From Runella sp. (GTDB lineage Bacteria > Bacteroidota > Bacteroidia > Cytophagales > Spirosomataceae), in the NCBI GenBank assembly GCA_023254175.1, contig JALQYJ010000183.1:1-64000 (forward strand): a stretch of DNA of 64,000 nt, read 5' to 3'. A program made the translations under genes and the position numbers. The notes below the pieces were generated by a model that worked only from the letters and a program-made list of their open reading frames with translations, was not told the origin of the DNA and did not search any database. This document shows, piece by piece, positions 51,987 through 61,734 of this stretch. Positions within the stretch are counted from its first letter, which is position 1, and every line of letters begins with the position of its first letter.

Positions 51987-53486
51987 TTACTTTAAAAGCC
52001 ACATGAGGTCGTTTACATCATCTTTCCCAGCAAACTGGGTAGAAAGGGCAGAGGAATAGTTCGATGTGTTGGTGGTACGTTCGGTAGCAGGATATTGCCA
52101 ACGTTTTGGAATGCGACTGCTGTTGCCAGTACCCACGCCCGTAAGGAAGGTAGGAATACCCGTTCTGCGCTGATTATAAAAAGCCTCTAAACCCGAATTT
52201 TGGAAGAAGGCAATGTATTTTTGAGTAACAATTTGCTTTAAGCCTGTTTCGTCGTTGCCTGCATACTTTACCAACGAGCCGTCGAGGTAGGTAGATAGAG
52301 TAGCTGTTTCCGAAATACCATAATGGCTCATAGAGGCTTCAATTCCTTTTTTATACCAAGAGGCCGCGTCGCCTGTAGCCCAGCCACGGTTGATGCCTTC
52401 GGCAACGTTGAAGCATAGTTCAGGATATCCAATAATGAACAATGCCTCGCCCACGTCGTTGGAATAATACCGCGAGCGTTTCTGAAACGAATATTGTCCC
52501 TTAAGTACTTTCGTGCTCATATCGGCCAAATCTTCACCCGAAGATGCACCAACGTAGGCATCGAAATCGGTGACTTTCAAGCCAGCATTGATTTTGGCTT
52601 CGGCAGGTTCGGCTACTGCAAAAATACGGGGGTCTTTGCGTGCTACCAACAAGTCTACGTAGGTCTTCGCCATGTTTTCACGGGTGGCATTAAACCCAAA
52701 GTTAGACGGGTTGCGGGGGTACTTATTGAAGGTGTTGAAAGTATACTGCAAGTTGTCGGACATCGACGACTGGAGTGGAAATTTAGCGGGGTTTGCAAGC
52801 ATCTCCGCAAAACGCTGTTTTACCTGTAAGTCACTATCCGTAGATTTGCTGCTTAGGTTGATTAATACCCGCATTTTGAATGAATTAATCACTTTTTGCC
52901 ACTTTTTCAGGTCGTTGCCAAGGTAAATATCGCCAGCGAGGTTTTTGTCGCCTTTGGTAATGAGCGCGGCTAAGTCATCGTTTGAACTGTCGAGCCATTT
53001 CAAGATTTGAACATACACTGCTTTTTGCGAATCGTACTTAGGGGTAGTGGCCTCTAAGCCTTTGAGGGCGTCGGTCATCGGAATGTCGCCTACGCGTTTT
53101 GTCATATCGTCAAAAAAATACGCCCTGAAAAATTTCCCTAATGCACTGTAAGGGTTTTGTTCTGCTAACCCAGCCCGCTTTGCTTCTTCCTCCATTTTGA
53201 TGACATTCTTAAGGGTGAAAAAAGAAAAATCGGTGGTTGTCCAACTGTACTCGTTGGTCGCATAATAGTTATAATTGGAACAATAATACTGGTTCCAGCG
53301 TGCTTTGTCTCCCCACGCACTTCCCGCATTTACAACGTTGTACATATCGTTCAAAACGCCATTGAAAACCAAAGAAGCAGGTGCATTAACGGGACGATTA
53401 GGGTCTTTTTCGAGGGTAGTAAAGTCTTGGCAGCCTCCTAGCATCCAAAGTGGGAATAGTAACAGAAGTCTAAAAATATTTTTCAT
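51987..53486 (-). CDS. SusD-like outer-membrane lipoprotein (phosphonate locus)
   Basis: A 499-residue lipoprotein of the SusD/RagB superfamily, closer to the second SusD-like group than to classical SusD. Signal MKNIFRLLLLFPLWMLGGC, then QDFTTLEKDPNRP, an opening typical of that group. FFRAYFFDDMTKRVGDIPMTDAL is the characteristic middle helix. The C-terminus has the QKYIAFFQNSGLEAFYNQRR segment. It follows SusC by 27 bases. The second SusD-like group often serves non-carbohydrate or small ligands, in keeping with a phosphonate-linked substrate (inference). Confidence 0.9.
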   Translation of the reverse strand: MKNIFRLLLLFPLWMLGGCQDFTTLEKDPNRPVNAPASLVFNGVLNDMYNVVNAGSAWGDKARWNQYYCSNYNYYATNEYSWTTTDFSFFTLKNVIKMEEEAKRAGLAEQNPYSALGKFFRAYFFDDMTKRVGDIPMTDALKGLEATTPKYDSQKAVYVQILKWLDSSNDDLAALITKGDKNLAGDIYLGNDLKKWQKVINSFKMRVLINLSSKSTDSDLQVKQRFAEMLANPAKFPLQSSMSDNLQYTFNTFNKYPRNPSNFGFNATRENMAKTYVDLLVARKDPRIFAVAEPAEAKINAGLKVTDFDAYVGASSGEDLADMSTKVLKGQYSFQKRSRYYSNDVGEALFIIGYPELCFNVAEGINRGWATGDAASWYKKGIEASMSHYGISETATLSTYLDGSLVKYAGNDETGLKQIVTQKYIAFFQNSGLEAFYNQRRTGIPTFLTGVGTGNSSRIPKRWQYPATERTTNTSNYSSALSTQFAGKDDVNDLMWLLK

Positions 53487-53513
53487 GAGTGCAATGTCTA
53501 TAGATGATTGATT

Positions 53514-56500
53514 TTAGAAGGTCAAATTGATATTCACCCCATAACGACGCATGGTAGGGGTTTGAAGGTCAGAACTTCCTTGTGAACCATTGGCAAATTG
53601 ATCGAGGTCAATGTCTTTTTTCTCGGCAAAATACAACAGGTTACGTCCTACCAACGAGATACTTACTTGCTTGAAGAAGGTCTTTTGAAGGAGGTTAGCG
53701 GGTAAATTATAGCCAATGACTACCTCCCGTAGTTTTGCAAAGGAGCGATCCATCAAGTTGCCACCGTTAGGACTGTATCGGCGACTAATATAATCTTGGA
53801 GGAATTGTTTGGTGGTATTGGGAGCAAACTGAAGCTCTCCGTAGTTAGTGATATTGCCATCGACGTCGTATTTGACGGCAACGCCATTAGAAACAACGAC
53901 CCCTTCACCTACGTACGATTTCACACCTTTGTAATCTTGGTAACGAGCTTCGCCCATAGCGCCTTCTATCGTCGCAATGTGGCGACCTCCACGGAAGGTC
54001 TGGCGCTGAATGTAGTTGGCAATGACGCCACCTACACGGCCATCAAATTGGAAGCTAAAGTTCCAGTTTTTGTAATTGAAGCGGTTGTTTAAGCCCCATA
54101 CCCAATCAGGATTCAAATAACCTAAAAACTGGCGGACAGGGTTAATAATAGGGCGACCACCCGCATCATTAATCAATTGCCCATCTTGGGTACGAATAAA
54201 CGTTTGGTCGTAATAGGCATCGGTACGGTTTCCTACTTTTAAGAATTGATTCAGGCGGTCGACGCCAGGGTAAATCTCAGTCAAACGCTCCTTGAAAGTC
54301 GACCAGTTGGCCAAGATTTCCCAATTGAATCCACTCAGGTTTTTAATGGGCGTTCCAGTCACGGAAAGTTCTACGCCTTTTTTCTGCGTTTTGATACCGT
54401 TTACTAACGCGGCCGAATAGCCTGTAGTCGTAGAAAGTGGTAAGTTAAAAATACGAGGGCCATCGTTAGAGATAAAGTAAGCAGCATCTACCGTGAGGCG
54501 GTTATTCAAGAAACGAATATCGGCTCCAAATTCAGTTTGAGACGTAGAATTTGGCTGAATTTGGGCGTTGTTGAGGGTATTTGTGAAAAACGCGGCAGGT
54601 TGGTTATTATAGGTCAATGGAGTACTATAAACCGCAGAGTTTTGGTAAGTCGGCCCGTCATAAGAAGAAGTGTAAGAATCGCCATATCCCAAACCAATCC
54701 CCGAAAACGAAGAGGAGGTTAGGCCATCTTTCACGTTGGCATACGAACCGCGAAGTTTTAAAAACGAAACAGGACCAAGATTTTGTACCAAATCAGATAC
54801 TACAAAACTAGCCGCCACCGAGGGATAGAAGAACGTATTGTTTCCCTTAGGAAGCGTTGACAACTGGTCTATACGTCCTGTAGTGGAGACTGTTAGGAGA
54901 TTTTTGTACGAAAAGTCTGCCGAGTAGTAGGCCGAATTTACCCCCATTGCCGAACGGAAATTGCTGATTTTGACAGGGTTGGCGGAGTTAGCAAAGCTGT
55001 AAACACCTGGCACGTTGAGGTAGTCGGTGGTGGTAAAGTTATAGTTGAAGTCGAAGGTACGAATGTTGCCACCTATAAAACCATTGACTGATAAATCATT
55101 GCCAATTTTTTTATCAATTTTTAGGAGCAACTCGGTGTTGTTGTCAAACAAATTGCGTTGATCCTCGCGGTAGTCTCCACGGCGTTCATCGCGTCCATAC
55201 GTACCCATTGAGTATGGAAACTTCTCGGTGCGAAGGGTATTCCACGACGATACTTGAGTACGTAGCATAGCTTCAATGCCGTTTGCAATTTGGTATTTCA
55301 TGGCTACTTGACCTATAATGTCTGTTTTAGTATGCCCTCGTAACCACTCATAGGCCATAAAATAAGGGTTATTATACCGCTGGTATTCGGCATAAATTTG
55401 CTGCACACCTTCCTTCCCAGGCTGCCAATAATTACGCATGTCATCCATTGACCAGTCGGCTCCTGCCCATAAAATGATGTTGTAAATCATAGAGTTAGGG
55501 CCATAGTTTACGTCAGGAAAGTTGGGGGACTGCTGGCGGTTGTACTGCAAGTTTGATTCAAAAGAAAGTTTGTTGCTGAACTTATAATCAAACGAGGTAT
55601 TGAAGGTAGAACTATTGAGGCGGGTATTCGGAACGATTCCTTTCTGATAAGTATTCGATAACGAAAAGCGCGCGTTGTATTTGTCACCTGAGGTCGAAAC
55701 AGCGATGTTATTGGTAGACAATACCCCTGTCTCTAAGTATCTCTTCAAGTTGTCTGTCCCGCGCGCTGTCCAAGCAGTAGGAATGCGCTTGCCCGTCGAA
55801 GGGTCGATAGGGCTGTCGTATTGTGCAATGAGTTGACCTTCAAATTTTGGCCCCCAAACGTCATAGTCACCGTCGTTTTTCCCCCCACCACGACCATCCA
55901 CGAATTCATACACGCCGTGGTCGCCTGGGCCATACAAATCCTGTACCTTGGGAATGGCATTGAATCCATTATCAAACATAGTTGAAGAGTTAACATCAAC
56001 CGCAAAGCCTCTTTTGTCTTTTGAACCACGCTTTGTTGTAATCAAAATGGCACCGTTTTTACCACGGAAACCATACAAAGCCGAAGCAGATGCACCTTTT
56101 AAAACAGAATAGCTTTCGATATCGTCGGGGCTGATGTTCCAAGTATCAGAGTTAATAGGCACCCCGTCAACTACGTACAAAATATCGGTATTACCCCGCA
56201 GAATTACCTGTGGACGGCGAAGCATTTCAGCACTCATTCCTATCGTTAAGCCTGCTACCTTTCCAACAAGTCCCTGAACGGCATTGGGTTCGCGGGCTTT
56301 GATAGTTTGGCTCGCATCAATTCCTTGGATAGAAACCCCTGTACGGCGAACGTCTTTTTTGATACCAAGGGCGGTTACGACGATTTCATTAAGTTGGCGA
56401 AAATCTTGCGCCATTGTTACGTCAATCACCGTACGATTCCCGACAGAAATTTCTTGGGGAGTGTACCCCACAAACGAAAAGACCAAGGCGGCATTGGGAG

Positions 56501-56720
56501 TGGCACTCAAGCGGTATTTTCCTTGAGCATCAGTAGTTGTCCCTTTAGTAGTTCCTTTTACCACAATACTTACGCCTGGAAGAGGGGCGCTTCCGTCGGC
56601 GTCAGTTACTTTTCCTTGCACCGTCACTTCTTGTGCAAATATCGTAGAGCAAAAACTGAGGGCTATCATACATAGCGTCCACGTTGTCTTCCCAAGATTT
56701 CGGGGTAAATTTTGTAGCAT
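53514..56720 (-). CDS. SusC/RagA TonB-dependent transporter without STN domain (phosphonate locus)
   Basis: A 1,068-residue SusC-type transporter: signal peptide (CMIALSFCSTIFAQ), carboxypeptidase-regulatory-like domain (VQGKVTDADGSAPLPGVSIV), a variant signature (LNEIVVTALGIKKDVRRTG), plug and barrel ending MRRYGVNINLTF. It lacks an STN domain, and no sigma/FecR genes accompany it, so it is regulated differently from the two PULs. It starts the minus-strand operon; the divergent phosphonatase-like gene begins 349 bases away. Expected to import the locus substrate with TonB energy. Confidence 0.93.
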   Translation of the reverse strand: MLQNLPRNLGKTTWTLCMIALSFCSTIFAQEVTVQGKVTDADGSAPLPGVSIVVKGTTKGTTTDAQGKYRLSATPNAALVFSFVGYTPQEISVGNRTVIDVTMAQDFRQLNEIVVTALGIKKDVRRTGVSIQGIDASQTIKAREPNAVQGLVGKVAGLTIGMSAEMLRRPQVILRGNTDILYVVDGVPINSDTWNISPDDIESYSVLKGASASALYGFRGKNGAILITTKRGSKDKRGFAVDVNSSTMFDNGFNAIPKVQDLYGPGDHGVYEFVDGRGGGKNDGDYDVWGPKFEGQLIAQYDSPIDPSTGKRIPTAWTARGTDNLKRYLETGVLSTNNIAVSTSGDKYNARFSLSNTYQKGIVPNTRLNSSTFNTSFDYKFSNKLSFESNLQYNRQQSPNFPDVNYGPNSMIYNIILWAGADWSMDDMRNYWQPGKEGVQQIYAEYQRYNNPYFMAYEWLRGHTKTDIIGQVAMKYQIANGIEAMLRTQVSSWNTLRTEKFPYSMGTYGRDERRGDYREDQRNLFDNNTELLLKIDKKIGNDLSVNGFIGGNIRTFDFNYNFTTTDYLNVPGVYSFANSANPVKISNFRSAMGVNSAYYSADFSYKNLLTVSTTGRIDQLSTLPKGNNTFFYPSVAASFVVSDLVQNLGPVSFLKLRGSYANVKDGLTSSSFSGIGLGYGDSYTSSYDGPTYQNSAVYSTPLTYNNQPAAFFTNTLNNAQIQPNSTSQTEFGADIRFLNNRLTVDAAYFISNDGPRIFNLPLSTTTGYSAALVNGIKTQKKGVELSVTGTPIKNLSGFNWEILANWSTFKERLTEIYPGVDRLNQFLKVGNRTDAYYDQTFIRTQDGQLINDAGGRPIINPVRQFLGYLNPDWVWGLNNRFNYKNWNFSFQFDGRVGGVIANYIQRQTFRGGRHIATIEGAMGEARYQDYKGVKSYVGEGVVVSNGVAVKYDVDGNITNYGELQFAPNTTKQFLQDYISRRYSPNGGNLMDRSFAKLREVVIGYNLPANLLQKTFFKQVSISLVGRNLLYFAEKKDIDLDQFANGSQGSSDLQTPTMRRYGVNINLTF

Positions 56721-57069
56721 TGTACTGGTTGTTTAGTAAAAAAATGAAGAAGAGTTAGATTCTTATTTCTGGGTGCAAAGAAATGACAAGCACATTACTA
56801 CATCATTAATGAAACATGAAGTATATATTAAGAATTTTATAAAAACTAAACTTTGAATAAAAAGGTAGAGATAGTAATAAATGTTAATATTTGCTGTACG
56901 TAGCTGTCTATTAGAGAGCAAACTGGCATTTTTCTGTATTATTTGATAATAACTATCCTCTTTGATATCTAGGTATGTTAAATTTAACTAAACAATAATC
57001 TGAGGTTGTGTTCACTTTGTTTAGTAATGTTATACCTTTGTCGTTTTAATTAAGTTTATATTTAAAAGC
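56721..57069. promoter_or_regulatory. divergent intergenic region of the phosphonate locus
   Basis: A 349-base A/T-rich gap between divergent susC and the HAD gene, so it should hold both promoters. On the plus strand TACCTTTG at 57033-57040 fits TAnnTTTG, 30 bases before the HAD start, though its -33 element is off-spacing (TTTG at 57016-57019). I found no matching -7 element on the minus strand for susC. No ORF or structured repeat is evident. Confidence 0.5.
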
Positions 57070-57753
57070 ATGAGTATAAAGCAAATAGAATTGGTCGTTT
57101 TTGATATGGCAGGAACGACCATTGATGAGCAAAATGCCGTCTATAAAGCCATTCATCAAGCCTTAGAAGAAGCTGGATATGACTGTTCATTGGACCTAGT
57201 ATTATCCATAGCTGCTGGTAAAGAAAAACGCCAAGCCATCAAAGATGTGCTAATCTACTTGAATAATGAGGAGCCATTTAGCCCTATGATAGATGCCATT
57301 CATGAGGATTTTAAACAAAAATTAGACGAAGTTTACGCCAGTAGAATTGCTAAAGCTATGCCTGATACCGAGGTGGTGTTTGGACAATTACGTCGGCAAA
57401 ATATCAAGATAGTTCTTAACACAGGCTATACGCGACCTATTGCCGAACTGCTCATGCAGCAAGTCGGTTGGACGATTCCACAAACAGTAGATGGCCTTGT
57501 GACAGCCTCTGACGTGACTCAAGGCCGCCCACATCCTGATATGATTTTGGCGGCGATGCAGCTTACGGGTATCACCGACCCACAAGTAGTGGCCAAAGTG
57601 GGCGATTCGGTCATTGATATAGAGGAAGGAATCAATGCAGGCTGTGGCTTGGTAGCAGGGGTTATTACGGGTGCGCAAACCTATACCCAACTCGCTACGG
57701 CGAATCCAACGTATATTTTTAAAAATTTGACGGAATTATTGAGCAAAATCTAA
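57070..57753 (+). CDS. phosphonatase-like HAD hydrolase
   Basis: A 227-residue HAD-superfamily enzyme of the phosphonatase-like group. Nucleophile Asp12 is in VFDMAGTTID, with Ala14 where phosphatases have a second Asp, the same substitution as in phosphonoacetaldehyde hydrolase (PhnX). The cap segment AAGKEKRQAI offers Lys51/Lys53. Then NTGYTRP, GRPHPDM and VGDSVIDIEEGINAG complete the HAD motifs. This group is known to sit next to the FAD oxidoreductase that follows here (17 bases downstream). Predicted to cleave a C-P bond of an aldehyde phosphonate in the cytosol. Confidence 0.87.
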   Translation: MSIKQIELVVFDMAGTTIDEQNAVYKAIHQALEEAGYDCSLDLVLSIAAGKEKRQAIKDVLIYLNNEEPFSPMIDAIHEDFKQKLDEVYASRIAKAMPDTEVVFGQLRRQNIKIVLNTGYTRPIAELLMQQVGWTIPQTVDGLVTASDVTQGRPHPDMILAAMQLTGITDPQVVAKVGDSVIDIEEGINAGCGLVAGVITGAQTYTQLATANPTYIFKNLTELLSKI

Positions 57754-57770
57754 AGCCTTTTTTCTGTTTT

Positions 57771-58916
57771 ATGCAAAAATTTGATGTAATCGTGGTCGGA
57801 AGTGGCATCATGGGTACGTTCCATGCCTACCATGCTGCCTGCCAAAATAAGTCGGTCTTATTGCTTGAAAAAGATAATTTTCCTGTTGGAGCCACTGTCC
57901 GAAATTTCGGCCAAGTAGTGCCTTCAGGTTTAGCGGGGCGATGGTTCACCTATGGATGCCGCAGCGTAGAGTTGTACCAAGAATTGCAGTCGAAGGTAGA
58001 TTTAACGATTCGAAATAATGGTTCAGTCTACATTGCTTCCGACGACGATGAATGGAAACTAGCCAATGAACTGTATGATTATTACCAAAAAATAGGGTAT
58101 TCCTGTGAACTGTTGAGTTGTAAAAAGTGCCTCGAAATGTATCCTTACTTGCGACCAAGCTATCCTGTAGGAGGTATTTTTTTTCCGCAGGAATTGAGCG
58201 TCGATTCTCCTGTATTGATGCAGCGGTTGTTGGGGTATTGTAAGGAACAAATCGGCATTACCATTCTCAATAATGCGACGGTGGTTGATTGTCAGAGTGC
58301 CAATGGCAAAGCCACGGTGCAGTTGGCCAACCGTCAGGTGTTTGAAGCAGAAAAAGTATTGATTTGTAATGGTCATGAATTTAGAATGCTTTATCCTGAT
58401 TTGTTTGCAGCAAGTGGTTTGATTGTCAGTAAATTGCAAATGATGCAAACGACTCCGTTTCCTGACCTTCGCATGAAAGGAAATATTTTAACGGGATTGA
58501 CCATTCGGCGTTATGAATCATTTCAGCAAATGCCCTCGTTTGCCTTTATGTCAACACCTGAGCATTATGCGGAGTTAAAAAAATGGGGCATTCATGTATT
58601 ATTTAAGCAAGCCCAAGATGGCTCGGTGGTAATTGGAGATTCGCACGAGTACGCAGATGCTCAACATGTAGATGACTTGGGTTTTCATACGACCGATTAT
58701 ATCAATGAGTTGATTATCAGTGAAGCTGAAAGAATTGTTACTTTCGACGTAGATGCTATTCGCACGACTTGGGCTGGGTTTTATAGCCAAACACCCCATG
58801 AAATTTACGAACGTCAAATTGACGACCATATTCAGATTATTACGGGGATTGGAGGGAAAGGTATGACGTCAACGGGGGGATATGCCGAAGAAAATATCAA
58901 AAAAATATTCGCCTAA
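57771..58916 (+). CDS. FAD-dependent amine-oxidase-like oxidoreductase linked to phosphonate catabolism
   Basis: A 381-residue DAO-type flavoenzyme: FAD motif VVGSGIMGTFHA at the N-terminus, LLLEKD after the second strand, then GATVRNFGQVVPSG, a marker of the family found beside phosphonatase-like HAD genes (TIGR03364-type). ITGIGGKGMTSTGGYAEE closes the FAD site. Members are thought to deaminate aminophosphonates oxidatively, giving the aldehyde that the HAD enzyme cleaves. It is co-transcribed with the HAD gene, 17 bases apart. Exact substrate (2-aminoethylphosphonate, an N-methyl or a hydroxy form) is unknown. Confidence 0.87.
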   Translation: MQKFDVIVVGSGIMGTFHAYHAACQNKSVLLLEKDNFPVGATVRNFGQVVPSGLAGRWFTYGCRSVELYQELQSKVDLTIRNNGSVYIASDDDEWKLANELYDYYQKIGYSCELLSCKKCLEMYPYLRPSYPVGGIFFPQELSVDSPVLMQRLLGYCKEQIGITILNNATVVDCQSANGKATVQLANRQVFEAEKVLICNGHEFRMLYPDLFAASGLIVSKLQMMQTTPFPDLRMKGNILTGLTIRRYESFQQMPSFAFMSTPEHYAELKKWGIHVLFKQAQDGSVVIGDSHEYADAQHVDDLGFHTTDYINELIISEAERIVTFDVDAIRTTWAGFYSQTPHEIYERQIDDHIQIITGIGGKGMTSTGGYAEENIKKIFA

Positions 58917-58961
58917 ACGGTTTTCTGAAAAATGGTGAAGCGGATATGTTATTGCCTATAG

Positions 58962-60794
58962 TTACCGTCCAAGATACAAATATCCTCGATAAGTAAACCC
59001 CTTGGGTTCGGTACTTATTAGATATGTATATATGCCAGTGGGTAGGGGTTGGTCGTTAAATGTTCCATCAAAGGAAGATTGATACAGTCCCTTTTTATAA
59101 AAAACGAGTTCACCCCAACGGTTAAAAACACTTACTTCTGCTTCTGGAAACTCCTCTATACCGCTGATTTTCCAATTATCGTTTACTCCATCAATGTTGG
59201 GACTAAAGGCGTCAGGTATGTAAAGCGGAGTAAAAACAACAATCCTAATGCTATCTTCAGCGACACACTGCGAGGCACCCGTCGCTTTCACTCGGTAGGT
59301 TGTTGATTGTTCAGGGCTGAATGTTGGGTTAGAACTTGCAACATCGCTAATACCATAGGGTGGTGTCCATTCGTACGTATAGCCATTACCCAAATTGGCA
59401 TTTATCGAAATTGTAGCGCCTCTCGATACAGATTGGTCAGGACCTAATTCAAGCGAGGGAGGAGGTGAAATTCGAACGGTTTGCGTTGCTTCACCATTCA
59501 TACATTCGGCGTTGCCTTTCACCTGGTAGCTTACAATATGTTCGCCATAACCCGCTTTTTGAGGGTTAAATTTTTCTTCGAACACCCCTTCTCCTGAAAA
59601 ACTTCCTCCCGATGGTGTTCCTTTCAGAACGACCGATGAGGCGTTTGCTCCGCAAAAGTCGGGTATTTTTTCAAAGGTTACCGCAATTTTGTTGACTAAC
59701 TCAACTTTGAAGGGGGTGGAGGTTGCAACACAACGATTAGTATCCCTGACCGTCACGGTATAGGTGCCTGCCTCGTTTATTGTAAGTTCCTTCTTACTTC
59801 CGTTCTGAATAGTACGTTGTTCCTTTTTCCACTCAAATCTTTTAAGATCTTTTCCTTGCGCACTAAGTAGGAGGCTCCCTCCTGGGCATATCTGATTTCC
59901 TAAAGAGGTAATCAGTACGACTGGGTCGTCGTATTGTATTACAGAGACTTGGTTTGATTCGGTAGTACAAGCATTGGGGGCAGTTAGTTTGACGGTATAC
60001 GTGCCAGGCTGATTGACCGAAATAGAATCTCTACTTTCATTGATTGGCTGTCCATCTCGTAACCATTTGTATAAGTAGGTTCGTCCTTGGGTAGCTTTTA
60101 AAGTGACGCTTTCGCCCTTGCAAAACCCTGCTCGTGAAGCGCTTAAGTCGGCTTTTGGGGGTGTGTACGTAATGACTGTAAGTGCTCCAGAAGCATTGGC
60201 GCAGTCAAATTCATCAACAACTTTTAGGAAATAAATACCTGTTTCGATGGCATCAAATATATTGCTAGTGGCACTTGGAATGGGTTGATTTTCAAAAAAC
60301 CATTGGTACTTCAAGGTACTATTTCCGCTTGAATTGCTGGAAAGTTTTACTTTTCCTTCTTTACAAGAAATATCAATGGGATTATCTGCGGAAATACTCA
60401 CTAATGGTTTAGTATTGGTCGTAATGGTGAGCGAGGTAGAAAAGATAGGTGTGGGGCAAAGTGGGGACTGTAGGAGGCAGCGGTAAATCCCTGATTGGCT
60501 ACCCCGAATAACCAAGATAGAATCGTTGGCGTTGGGAAGGTTAGTTGCTCCTTTTTGCCATTGAAAAATGCTGCCTTTAACAAAATTTCGGACGTTGAGT
60601 TGTACTAAACTATCTTGGCAAACAGCCGTGGTTGTTGCAGTATTGGGTCGTTTTAGTTTGGATAAAAATAGGGTAGGAGGAGTGGTGCAATCTGCAACGG
60701 TCGATGATTCTTTGGTGTTTTCCTCAACCCTTCCAAAGGTTAACAATGAAAAACCCAATAAAAGGAAACTCAATAAAATCGTCCGTGGGCACAT
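58962..60794 (-). CDS. T9SS type B cargo protein with repeated Ig-like domains
   Basis: A 610-residue secreted protein: signal MCPRTILLSFLLLGFSLLTFG, then six or so Ig/PKD-like domains with recurring patterns such as SGIYRCLL, TGIYFLKV, PGTYTVKL and AGTYTVTV, each with a Cys pair. The C-terminal type IX secretion domain has IPDAFSPNIDGVNDNWKI, VSVFNRWGELVFYKKG, and LPTGIYTYL. The frequent Cys suggests disulfide-stabilised repeats. Probably a surface adhesin. It converges on the FAD oxidoreductase gene. Confidence 0.9.
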   Translation of the reverse strand: MCPRTILLSFLLLGFSLLTFGRVEENTKESSTVADCTTPPTLFLSKLKRPNTATTTAVCQDSLVQLNVRNFVKGSIFQWQKGATNLPNANDSILVIRGSQSGIYRCLLQSPLCPTPIFSTSLTITTNTKPLVSISADNPIDISCKEGKVKLSSNSSGNSTLKYQWFFENQPIPSATSNIFDAIETGIYFLKVVDEFDCANASGALTVITYTPPKADLSASRAGFCKGESVTLKATQGRTYLYKWLRDGQPINESRDSISVNQPGTYTVKLTAPNACTTESNQVSVIQYDDPVVLITSLGNQICPGGSLLLSAQGKDLKRFEWKKEQRTIQNGSKKELTINEAGTYTVTVRDTNRCVATSTPFKVELVNKIAVTFEKIPDFCGANASSVVLKGTPSGGSFSGEGVFEEKFNPQKAGYGEHIVSYQVKGNAECMNGEATQTVRISPPPSLELGPDQSVSRGATISINANLGNGYTYEWTPPYGISDVASSNPTFSPEQSTTYRVKATGASQCVAEDSIRIVVFTPLYIPDAFSPNIDGVNDNWKISGIEEFPEAEVSVFNRWGELVFYKKGLYQSSFDGTFNDQPLPTGIYTYLISTEPKGFTYRGYLYLGR

Positions 60795-60864
60795 TGAGAA
60801 GATGAGTTAATGTATTCAAAATACAACAAAGACTCAGATTTACTTATGCACTAAAATGAACCTT

Positions 60865-61317
60865 TTATACTCGATTTTTGGAGTCAATCAAAATCGTTAC
60901 GGGGCCGTCATTGAGGAGGGCTACTTTCATATCAGCGCCAAATTCGCCTGTTTGGATAGGTTGGCTCAGTTCTTGAGATAGCTGTTCAATTATTTTTTTG
61001 TACAATGGAATCGCTACCTCGGGTCGGGCAGCGTCGATAAACGATGGACGATTCCCTTTTTTGGTACTGGCATGAAGCGTAAATTGGCTGATAAGCAATA
61101 TGTTACCGCCAACTGTCTTGATGTCGAGGTTCATTTTTCCTTCTTCGTCTCCAAAAATGCGCATTCCAACAATTTTTTTTGACAGCCAATCAATGTCTTC
61201 CTGCGTATCAGAATGAGTAATTCCTAACAAAATCATAAACCCCAAACCAATTTGGCCTTTTACTTGCCCTTCGATGGTGACGGATGCTTCGGTAACGCGT
61301 TGAATGACTGCAATCAT
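60865..61317 (-). CDS. dtd: D-aminoacyl-tRNA deacylase
   Basis: A 150-residue DTD protein, which removes D-amino acids wrongly attached to tRNA. It starts MIAVIQRVTEASVTIEGQ, has the SQFTLHAST motif that lines the active site, and ends with LLNDGPVTILIDS, whose NGPVT-type motif (here NDGPVT) carries the cross-subunit Gly-Pro. The open frame extends to 61359, but the family N-terminus begins at ATG 61317. Full length. A housekeeping gene upstream of the T9SS protein gene. Confidence 0.95.
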   Translation of the reverse strand: MIAVIQRVTEASVTIEGQVKGQIGLGFMILLGITHSDTQEDIDWLSKKIVGMRIFGDEEGKMNLDIKTVGGNILLISQFTLHASTKKGNRPSFIDAARPEVAIPLYKKIIEQLSQELSQPIQTGEFGADMKVALLNDGPVTILIDSKNRV

Positions 61318-61696
61318 AGATAAAGGAAACTTAAAAAGGGCTAAGTAATAGATAATCAATTTTTTGTACTCTTTGCGTGATAAATTTGCATTTTAACTTA
61401 AGTATATAAGTAGGTGCTTGCAAATGAGCAGGTGAAGCGCCTTGTGGTATATTGAGTGTAAGACCGCATACTGACTAAAATACAAATTAAACTCTTTCAA
61501 AATTATGGAAAGTTTTAGAGTTTGTCTAAAAATTAAAAGCGACGAAATTGATAAAATGTCAAAATTGTAAAAAATTGGTAATTAGTCATCACTTGTGGTT
61601 GTAAAAATATGGTTTAGCCTGAATATACCAGAGGATTTGACAAGAAGTTGTTTTTTTATACATACCTCTTACTCTTTTTTGGTTTTTGGGAATTTG

Positions 61697-61728
61697 ATTG
61701 TCAGCGTGGGTGAAAAAGTGTACTTTTG
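61697..61728 (+). promoter_or_regulatory. candidate promoter for a small RNA
   Basis: ATTG (61697-61700), a 20-base spacer, and TACTTTTG (61721-61728) resemble the Bacteroidota -33/-7 pattern, the -33 with one mismatch. Confidence 0.35.
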
Positions 61729-61734
61729 GCATAG

